The notes under the pieces are model-generated. The model was not told the origin of the DNA. It was given only the letters and a program-made list of their open reading frames with translations, and did no database searches. A DNA stretch of 6,989 bases from Thermoplasmata archaeon (lineage in GTDB: Archaea > Thermoplasmatota > DAOVMN01). The position numbers were made by a program, and so were the translations under genes. The DNA lies in the NCBI GenBank assembly GCA_030630685.1, contig DAOVMN010000114.1, positions 1 through 6,989 on the forward strand, read 5' to 3'. The number at the start of each line of letters is the position of its first letter. Position 1 is the stretch's first letter. Below, one piece after another: positions 1 to 5,700 of this stretch.

Positions 1-1
1 C

Positions 2-199
2 AGGGAGATAGCGGAAAGGGGGGACATGAAACTCCATCTTGCGGATTACCACTTAGAGGCCTGCCGGGTGTGTCTGGTCGAGGGTAAAGAGAAAGAGGCC
101 GTAGAACATCTCGAAACGGCCAGGGAGATGATCGAGGAGACGGGCTATCACCGGCGGGATAGGGAGGTCGGGGAGATGGAGGAACGACTGGGGGAGTGA
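2..199 (+). CDS. C-terminal end of a TPR-repeat-type protein (5' end outside window)
   Basis: An open frame enters from the left edge and gives 65 residues before TGA at 197-199. The residues are helical and rich in Glu, Arg and Ala, with the motifs ADYHLEACRVCL and EETGYHRRDREV. This pattern is typical of the last helices of long bacterial or archaeal tetratricopeptide-repeat proteins, which serve as protein-protein scaffolds and often sit C-terminal to signalling or ATPase domains. The N-terminal domains lie outside the window, so the role of the whole protein is unknown. A diverged second copy of this tail ends at 2090; the two align without gaps over 189 bases with 31 mismatches (hand count). 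The TPR assignment is from pattern recognition and is fairly safe. Whether this copy is functional cannot be seen. Confidence 0.7.
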   Translation, partial: REIAERGDMKLHLADYHLEACRVCLVEGKEKEAVEHLETAREMIEETGYHRRDREVGEMEERLGE

Positions 200-204
200 T
201 CGCC

Positions 205-250
205 GTGCCCAGGCTGTAGGTAATGCTACGCTTAAAAATTGGCTGGGCGT
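205..250 (+). terminator. Hairpin just downstream of the TPR gene stop (possible terminator or 3' stabiliser)
   Basis: GCCCAG at 207-212 is the perfect reverse complement of CTGGGC at 243-248, and G-U pairs could lengthen it to 205-250. An alternative inner hairpin at 211-233 has GTAG (216-219) pairing with CTAC (226-229) plus four more pairs around a one-base bulge and a six-base loop. Either lies 6-12 bases after the stop codon at 197-199. No T-run follows, so it is not a canonical intrinsic terminator. It may stabilise a 3' end or be incidental. Confidence 0.3.
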
Positions 251-253
251 TTG

Positions 254-445
254 ATGAAGGAATGTAATTTGATCAGAGTGCCAGAACGATTAAATATCGT
301 GGCGAGTCTACGCAGAAACGGAGAATCCCTCATACCAATCAAACAGCAGCAGCAGCCCCGCAAGGAGGTGCTTGTCATCTGGCGAAAACTGACCGGTACA
401 CCGGAAGGGGATAATCTGATGCTCATCGAAGAGGAATTCATGTAG
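254..445 (+). CDS. Doubtful small ORF, unknown product (63 aa)
   Basis: A frame opening at ATG 254 (or TTG 239) and ending at TAG 443-445 encodes 63 residues, including four consecutive Gln from CAG repeats at 344-355 and the segment LTGTPEGDNLMLIEEEF near the end. I do not recognise a family. No convincing ribosome binding site precedes it. It ends 23 bases before the strong ribosome binding site of the nuclease gene, so it could be a short upstream partner, the surviving tail of a gene removed by rearrangement, or chance. The acidic, ordered-looking C-terminus mildly favours a coding past. Overlapping minus-strand frames show no more convincing alternative. Confidence 0.25.
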   Translation: MKECNLIRVPERLNIVASLRRNGESLIPIKQQQQPRKEVLVIWRKLTGTPEGDNLMLIEEEFM

Positions 446-467
446 CGTATGTGGAATATGGAAGTAT

Positions 468-476
468 GAGGAGGAA
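468..476 (+). promoter_or_regulatory. Strong ribosome binding site of the DUF1016 nuclease gene
   Basis: GAGGAGGAA contains the full AGGAGG core at 469-474, eight bases before ATG 483. A second ATG at 479 is only four bases from the core and opens a five-codon frame that stops at 494-496. The spacing therefore favours ATG 483 as the productive start. Confidence 0.75.
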
Positions 477-482
477 CCATGA

Positions 483-1661
483 ATGAACACGAATGAATCC
501 AACTTGGCGAAAATGGACACTCTTTACGGCGAGATCCGATCCGTGCTGGAGCAGGCACGAAATACCTCGTATCGGGCGGTAAACTTCGCTATGGTTCGGG
601 CTTACTGGCATGTTGGTTATTTGATCGTGGAACATGAACAGGGTGGTAGCGAACGGGCGGAATACGGCAAATCCGTTTTGAAGGAGCTGTCGCATCGATT
701 GACAACGGAGTTCGGAAAAGGGTTCGATTCTTCCAATCTTCGATATATGCGCCTGTTCTATCTGAAATTCTCGAAATGTGACGCAGTGCGTCACAAATCG
801 CTCCTGGCAGGAAAAGGGAACGCGTCGGGTTCCGAATCGGACAGTTCAAAATATCACGCTCCAATTCATGAATCATTGGCTTCAGTAAAATGTGACCCGG
901 TGCGTCACAAATCAGGCGAAAATGGTTACGCACTGCGTAGCGAATTGACCTGGACCCACTATCGGCTGCTTCTTCGTGTGGAAAATGAAAAGGCCCGCGA
1001 GTGGTACATGAATGAAGCGGCTGAGCAGAACTGGTCCACCCGGCAGCTCGACCGACAGATTTCCACCCTTTACTATGAACGCCTGCTTACCAGTCGCAAC
1101 AAAGAGCCGGTTCGAGAGGAAGCCCGGGAACAACTGGCAAAAGTCGAGCCTGAGCATTTCATCCGGGATCCCTATGTATTGGAATTTCTGGACCTTAAAG
1201 ATTATCCCAGTCTACGCGAGACAGAACTGGAACAGGCGCTTATTGACAATCTCCGGAAATTCCTTCTGGAACTGGGTAAAGGTTTTTCCTTTGTTGCCCG
1301 CCAGAAGCGGATGCGTTTCGATGATGAGGATTTCTATGTCGATCTTGTGTTCTACAATTATATCCTGAAATGCTTTGTTCTTATTGACCTGAAAATTGGT
1401 AAACTGACTCACCAGGACATCGGTCAGATGGACAGCTATGTCCGCATGTTCGAAGAACATTGCAAAGTGGAAGGCGACAATCCGACAATCGGTCTGATCC
1501 TCTGTTCGAGGAAAAATGAGGCAATCGCAAAATATTCCGTATTGAACGAAACCAGACAGCTCTTTGCTTCCAAGTACATGCTCCAGCTGCCGACGGAAGA
1601 GGAACTGCAACGCGAGATCAAGCGGGAACGCCGGGTAATTGAAGAGCGCCGGGACATTTGA
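483..1661 (+). CDS. yhcG: DUF1016/YhcG-family PDDEXK nuclease
   Basis: This 392-residue protein has the two-part YhcG architecture. The N-terminal domain (about residues 10-95) holds AVNFAMVRAYWHVGYLIVE and the segment SSNLRYMRLFY. The region TWTHYRLLLRVENEKAREWY (156-175) leads into the C-terminal nuclease fold (about 215-370). Candidate catalytic residues are the Glu helix near E248/E250, D287 in FYVDLVFY and D302-x-K304 in LIDLKIGKL, with Q311 and Q315 following; these match a PD-(D/E)XK site. The family is predicted to cleave or resolve DNA and often occurs beside restriction-modification genes, but its exact role is not firmly established. The length is near the family norm plus about 50 extra residues in the hinge (about 97-150), which carries repeated CDxVRHKS motifs. 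ATG 483 is chosen from the strong AGGAGG. Arg codons are almost all CGN, unlike the restriction gene downstream. The protein ends in a charged helix, as is usual for the family. Confidence 0.9.
   Translation: MNTNESNLAKMDTLYGEIRSVLEQARNTSYRAVNFAMVRAYWHVGYLIVEHEQGGSERAEYGKSVLKELSHRLTTEFGKGFDSSNLRYMRLFYLKFSKCDAVRHKSLLAGKGNASGSESDSSKYHAPIHESLASVKCDPVRHKSGENGYALRSELTWTHYRLLLRVENEKAREWYMNEAAEQNWSTRQLDRQISTLYYERLLTSRNKEPVREEAREQLAKVEPEHFIRDPYVLEFLDLKDYPSLRETELEQALIDNLRKFLLELGKGFSFVARQKRMRFDDEDFYVDLVFYNYILKCFVLIDLKIGKLTHQDIGQMDSYVRMFEEHCKVEGDNPTIGLILCSRKNEAIAKYSVLNETRQLFASKYMLQLPTEEELQREIKRERRVIEERRDI
777..795 (+). repeat. Perfect 19-bp palindrome inside the nuclease gene (copy 1)
   Basis: TGTGACGCA (777-785) and TGCGTCACA (787-795) are perfect reverse complements around G786. 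In frame they encode CDAVRHK (residues 99-105). A near-identical copy lies at 891-909 and a shorter related palindrome at 927-939. Confidence 0.85.
891..909 (+). repeat. Imperfect 19-bp palindrome inside the nuclease gene (copy 2)
   Basis: TGTGACCCG and TGCGTCACA pair at seven of nine positions. The right arm and the outer six bases of the left arm are identical to those of copy 1. In frame it encodes CDPVRHK (residues 137-143), exactly 38 codons after copy 1. Confidence 0.8.
927..939 (+). repeat. Short palindrome at the native-looking hinge site (copy 3)
   Basis: TACGCA and TGCGTA flank C933 and are perfect reverse complements. They encode YALR (residues 149-152), directly before the conserved SELTWTHYR. 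The GCA-N-TGCG core and its codon register are the same as in copy 1, and the site is 12 codons after copy 2. Confidence 0.7.
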
Positions 1662-2090
1662 ATACAACGGGATCGAAACCTCTCCCTGGGACGCACCCTC
1701 ATGCTCCGGGTGCGGGAAGAGGGAGCCGAGGATTTCACCCAGGCAGGGGAACACCTGGATCGGGCGGTGGAGGGGCTGCGAGAAGGAAGCAGACAGGATT
1801 ATTTACCCCGAGCCTTTGTGGCACGGGCGGTCCTGTATCGCCAGCAGAAAGAATTCTCTAAAGCATGGTCCAACCTCGAGGAGGCCAGGGAGATCGCGGA
1901 GCGCGGCGGCATGAAACTCTATCTGGCGGATTATCACTTGGAGGCCTGCCGGGTTTGTTTGGATGAGAGGAAAAAAGAAGAGGCACGGGAACATCTCGAC
2001 AACGCCAGAAAGCTGATCGAGGAGACCGGCTACCACCGGCGGGATAGGGAGGTCGGGGAGATGGAGGAACGACTGGAGGGAAAGGAATAG
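1662..2090 (+). pseudogene. 5'-truncated TPR-repeat protein gene (paralogue of the left-edge TPR tail)
   Basis: Coding similarity to TPR proteins begins immediately after the nuclease stop codon: RNLSLGRTLMLRVREEG, then GEHLDRAVEGLREG, PRAFVARAVLYRQQKEF and a tail matching the protein at 2-199. The frame ends at TAG 2088-2090. The first ATG (1701) has no ribosome binding site and falls inside a helix motif rather than at a domain start. The segment therefore looks like the surviving 3' portion of a larger gene whose 5' part is gone, the break coinciding with the end of the nuclease gene. It is in the same frame as the nuclease gene, separated by one TGA (1659-1661) and no other stop. Expression as a 129-residue protein from ATG 1701 is possible but unsupported. 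Confidence 0.65.
1886..2075 (+). repeat. Diverged direct repeat of bases 1-190
   Basis: Bases 2-190 align without gaps to 1887-2075 at a constant offset of 1885, with 31 mismatches in 189 bases by hand count (about 84%). The last 42 bases (149-190 and 2034-2075) are identical. Many differences are at third codon positions, as in two paralogous coding copies. The repeat pair brackets the whole nuclease cassette. Confidence 0.8.
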
Positions 2091-2142
2091 AGGAAGCAGA
2101 GAGACCCGGGGGTGGAGGAGGAAGAGGGGTAGAAAAAAGAAG
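2076..2142 (+). other. Purine-rich tract after the TPR remnant
   Basis: Of 67 bases only seven are pyrimidines (T2088, C2097, C2105-2107, T2113, T2130). It spans the end of the TPR frame and the following untranslated bases. No gene is seen in it. Confidence 0.6.
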
Positions 2143-2160
2143 CACATACGCAACCTGACA

Positions 2161-2264
2161 GACGGCAGAGCCCACAACACAATGACAGTTGACTTAGTCA
2201 CCGTGGGAAGGATGCCTCGGACCCCACAGAGTCATTGATCCGCTGCCGAATCGTTGGTTCGATT
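2161..2264. other. Block of nested inverted repeats; candidate structured RNA or element end
   Basis: Several complementary segments are nested without crossing. CGGCAG (2163-2168) pairs with CTGCCG (2243-2248). CAATGAC (2180-2186) pairs with GTCATTG (2231-2237). Inside these, TGACT/AGTCA (2190-2200) and GTGGG (2203-2207)/CCCAC (2223-2227) form two possible hairpins. After them, AATCG (2249-2253) pairs with CGATT (2260-2264) around a six-base loop. A second CCCAC at 2171-2175 could compete for GTGGG. The block lies between the TPR remnant and the antitoxin promoter and upstream of that promoter's likely start, so it is probably not the antitoxin leader. I recognise no known RNA family. It may be a small RNA, a relic of a mobile element, or a DNA-binding region. 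Confidence 0.4.
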
Positions 2265-2270
2265 TAATTA

Positions 2271-2290
2271 TTGGATAAAATATTTATACT
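2271..2290 (+). promoter_or_regulatory. Likely promoter of the antitoxin-toxin pair
   Basis: AAAATATTTATACT at 2277-2290 contains both an archaeal-style TATA box (TTTATA, 2283-2288) and a bacterial -10-like hexamer (TATACT, 2285-2290). No good bacterial -35 lies at 16-18 bases; the best is TTTAAT at 2263-2268. For an archaeal reading, transcription would start roughly 25 bases further on, close to 2312, leaving a short leader before ATG 2341. It is the most AT-rich stretch of this intergenic region. Confidence 0.5.
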
Positions 2291-2293
2291 TGC

Positions 2294-2312
2294 ACTACTT
2301 TCCTACAGTAGT
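2294..2312 (+). promoter_or_regulatory. Possible operator for antitoxin autoregulation
   Basis: CTACAGTAG (2303-2311) is a nine-base palindrome, and ACTAC (2294-2298) also mirrors GTAGT (2308-2312). The site lies just after the TATA-like box and before the antitoxin start. AbrB/MazE-type antitoxins commonly bind inverted repeats in their own promoter, so this is a plausible binding site; it rests on position and symmetry only. Confidence 0.35.
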
Positions 2313-2340
2313 ACAACAACGTCCATAGAAGGTGCATCTC

Positions 2341-2592
2341 ATGTTGAATGTGGCTCTTACGAAAATCACTCGGAAGTTTCAGGTTACCATACCCAAGGAT
2401 GTAAGGGAAAATCTCTCCATCGCTGAAGGTGATTACATGGCGGTCGTGACCAATGGTGATGAGATCATCCTGAAAAAGGTGGATATGCCTTCCTGGGAGA
2501 AAATATTCAAGCGTGGGGAGGAGAGTGCAAAGCGGATGAAAATATCACCCGAGGATGTCATTGAAGCTGTGAAAACGGTGAGATCCGAATGA
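2341..2592 (+). CDS. AbrB/MazE/SpoVT-type antitoxin
   Basis: The product is 83 residues. Residues 4-48 form a swapped-hairpin AbrB DNA-binding domain, with the signature LTKITRKFQVTIPKDVREN followed by AEGDYMAVV and the strand EIILKKV. Residues 49-83 form a charged helical tail that in this family wraps around and inhibits a partner toxin. The family represses its own operon and neutralises a toxin, here evidently of the PIN (VapC-like) type. ATG 2341 is preferred over GTG 2332 because AAGGTG at 2329-2334 is spaced six bases from it and the family signature starts close behind. The stop overlaps the start of the toxin frame by ATGA, indicating translational coupling. The gene itself looks intact, but the partner is truncated, so it may now be an orphan antitoxin or just a regulator. 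Confidence 0.88.
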   Translation: MLNVALTKITRKFQVTIPKDVRENLSIAEGDYMAVVTNGDEIILKKVDMPSWEKIFKRGEESAKRMKISPEDVIEAVKTVRSE

Positions 2593-2756
2593 AGCGTGTT
2601 TTCCTCGATACTAACATTCTCATCTCCGGCCTATACTTCTCTGGAAATGAAAGGAAAATCATCAATGCTGTTCGAAATAAGGAATTCGTAGGATGTTTAT
2701 CGCTAACCTGTAACATGGTCCCAAAGGAAGACTTTAAGCAAAACCGAAGGTTTTAA
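2589..2756 (+). pseudogene. Truncated PIN-domain (VapC-like) toxin
   Basis: ATG 2589 overlaps the antitoxin stop by ATGA. The first 38 residues read as the start of a PIN nuclease: MKRVFLDTNILISGLYF carries the first catalytic Asp (D7), followed by the helix ERKIINAVRNKEF. PIN toxins are usually about 130-145 residues, but this frame stops after 55 at TAA 2754-2756. The later acidic residues that complete the metal site (the central Glu and the distal Asp of a TxD-like motif) are missing. The final segment VPKEDFK could be a vestige of the family's C-terminal strand and helix after an internal deletion, but that is speculative. The product is predicted to lack RNase activity. The break lies only 26 bases before the restriction gene, so insertion or deletion there may have damaged it. 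Confidence 0.75.
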
Positions 2757-2781
2757 TTAAGGGTAAAAGAATCGGGATATA

Positions 2782-5700
2782 ATGTACCAGACAAGGCTTG
2801 TCTCATTCACGAACAGGAATCTGTTTTCAAGGCATTTCTTAGAGGAGATTCTGCCTGCCAAGGTTGAGGGGTGGGGTGGTGATGAGCTAAGCGGAAAGTT
2901 TGATGAGATTCTCGAGGTTTATCTGCGAGAGAAAGATCTGGTAGAGAACTACAACGAATCCGAGCTTGAGGAGCATTTCATAAGGCCCATCCTTAGAATC
3001 CTGAATCATGATTTCGAGGTACAAGAAACTGACAAGAGGGGAAGGAGGCCTGATTATGCCTTCTTTCCGGATGAGGAGACCAGAAGGAGATCGGTGGGAG
3101 AGAAAAGTGAGGAAAAGGAGTTTTACAGGCGGGCGATTGGTATAGGAGAGGCTAAGGAGTGGGAGAAACCCTTGGACAAGAATATCGGCAAGCTCAGCTC
3201 CTTTGACCGGATCAATCCAAGTTTCCAGATAGATACCTATCTCAGGGATACGGATAAGGTGTGGGGAATCCTTACCAATGGGAGGTTCTGGAGGATATAT
3301 TATCGGACAACGAGCTACCAGATGACCAGCTATTTTGAGGTAGATCTGGCAGATATCTTGGAGCGGAGGGACTTAGAGGGCTTCAACTATTTCTATTTCT
3401 TCTTCAGGAAGGAGGCGTTTGTCCCGGATGCCCTGGGAAAGACCTTCCTTGATCATACCTATGAAGGGAGCATAGACTTTGCAAAGAAACTGGGAGAGGG
3501 GCTGAAGGAGAATGTTTACAGGGCGCTCAGGCATCTGGCCGAGGGCTTTCTACGCCTGAAGGAGAACAGGCTGGAAAAGGACCCTGGGACCATTAAGGAG
3601 GTCCATGAGAACTCCTTGGTCTTCCTCTACAGGATTCTTTTCATTCTTTATGCGGAGAGCATGGACCTTCTTGACACCTCTAATCCGGTCTACAACGAAA
3701 CCTATTCCTTCAATTTCCTGAAACATGAAGTTGCTGAGAGGATGGACAAAGGGAAGGGGCTCTATGAATGGCGTGCAGAGCTTTGGGATAGGTTGAACAA
3801 GCTCTTTGGGCTTATCAACGAAGGAAGTGATGCAAAAGGCATACCGAAGGATGAACTTTTCATACCTCCCTACAATGGAGGCCTTTTTGACCCAAAGAAG
3901 CATCGCTTTCTGGTCAAGTGCAAGGCGGATGACTGGCATCTTTCAAAGGTGATCGACCTCCTTTCCAGATCCTCAAATGGCTCCAATGGAGGAAGCGGTT
4001 TCATAGATTATTCCTCGTTGGACATCAGGCATCTGGGTTCCATTTATGAGGGACTGCTGGAGTACAAGTTGAGGGTTGCCGAAGAGGATATGGTGTGCAT
4101 GAGGATTAATAAGAAGGAGGTGTGGCTTCCGGAGAGGAAGGGCGAGGGTAAGAAGGTGCTGGAAAGGTGCGGGGCGGGGGAGGTCTATCTTGCCACGGAT
4201 AAAGGCGAGAGGAAGGCCACAGGGTCATACTACACCCCGGATTACATCGTGAAGTACATTGTCGAGAACACCCTGGGACCCCTTGTTAAAGAGAGGATGA
4301 AGGTGGCCCGTGAGAAAGGAAAGAGCCTTAGGGAGGCGATCCTCTCCATCAGGGTGCTGGACCCGGCCATGGGGAGCGGGCACTTCTTGGTCGAGGCCGT
4401 GGATACCCTTTCCAGCCCATTTTTAGATGCTGTGAACGAGGATGTGGAAAAAGGGTTCTTCCCCAAGGGGGACTATTCCACGGAATGGGCAAAGCGGGAG
4501 ATCGTTTCCCACTGCATCTATGGTGTGGACCTGAACCCCCTTGCCGTTGAGCTGGCCAAGCTTTCCCTCTGGCTCAGGACCATTGCCAGGGATAAACCAC
4601 TGAACTTCTTAGACCACAGGCTGAAGTGCGGGAACAGCCTGATCGGGGCAGAGTTGGGAAAACTAACATTTCACCCTAATGCATGGAAACGAGGAGTAAG
4701 CGAGGCTGGAACAAGATTAGATATCTCTCAACCCAAAGCTTTTGTGAAGAAAGTTGAGGAAATGACAAAAGGCATTGAAGCCATTAGTGACAATGAAATT
4801 AAAGACATTAAAATAAAGGAGGAAAAATTTAATGAACTTCAAAACTCCAAGGCATATTTGAATATCAAAGCACTAGCTGACCTGTTCACTTCTGTTTATT
4901 TTGGAAATAAAGTTAAAGAGAAAAGGTATGCTGAGGTTTCCAAACACGTATATGGAGGGGATAAGCTTTACAGAACAATGCTTGATATTAAAATAGCTCT
5001 TGCCCTTGCTGATGAGAAAAGGTTTTTCCATTGGGAGTTGGAGTTTCCAGAAATATTTTTTGAGAGTGGGAAGCTGAAGGAGAATCCTGGATTTGATGCG
5101 GTGATCGGGAATCCGCCGTATGATGTGCTTGCTGAAAAAGAATTAGGATATCCAGTAGATGATGAGAAATTTTTCTTTAAATCAATTAGTAAATATTATC
5201 CTGCAACGGACAAGAAACTAAACTTATATCGACTTTTTACTGTCAAAGGATTGGGGCTCACTAAAAAAGGAATGAGATTTTCATTTATTATTCCTATGAC
5301 AATTCTCGGTGATGATCAAGCCGCTCGAACGAGAAAGTGGATACTCGATAAACTTCAACTAGAAAATATAGAGGCTTTTCCTCAAAAAGATGATCCCTAT
5401 AGGAGAGTGTTTTTTGATGCTAAATTACCCACAGCGATAATTGTGATTACAAAAGACAAACAAACTCATAATACCTCTGTTGTTACGCATCCCGGCAAGT
5501 TATTTGAGGAAACATCAAAATATTACAAGTTAAATCAAAAGAAAATTCAGTTATTAGACGTCCATTCTTTGTCTATTCCATTACTAACTGAGGACGAGTG
5601 GGCGTTATGTGAAAGAGTATTTTTATCAGATTGGGTGAAAAAGATAGGCGACCAATATCATTCTTATCAAGGTGAAATTAATGAAACTACAATGAAACGT

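Noticed and set aside
344..355. Four tandem CAG triplets as a possible phase-variable repeat
   Set aside because: Too short, and a change of whole triplets would not shift the frame.
232..558. Minus-strand open frame of 108 codons across the region before the nuclease gene
   Set aside because: It overlaps the ribosome binding site and start of the nuclease gene, is rich in Ser, Arg and Cys like typical shadow frames, and lacks a good start signal.
777..939. The repeated palindromes as a CRISPR array
   Set aside because: Only three units of unequal length and spacing, lying in frame inside a protein gene, with no cas genes nearby.
1659..1661. TGA at the end of the nuclease gene as a recoded selenocysteine codon
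   Set aside because: The protein already ends like other family members, and the homology before and after the codon belongs to unrelated families.
1212..1754. 180-codon open frame on the minus strand opposite the nuclease gene
   Set aside because: It is antisense to a clearly coding, motif-bearing gene and shows no recognisable domain; it is a shadow of codon structure.
2249..2264. T-loop-like GGTTCGATT resembling the T arm of a tRNA
   Set aside because: No acceptor stem, anticodon arm or D arm can be placed around it; the pairing fits a simple hairpin within the inverted-repeat block.
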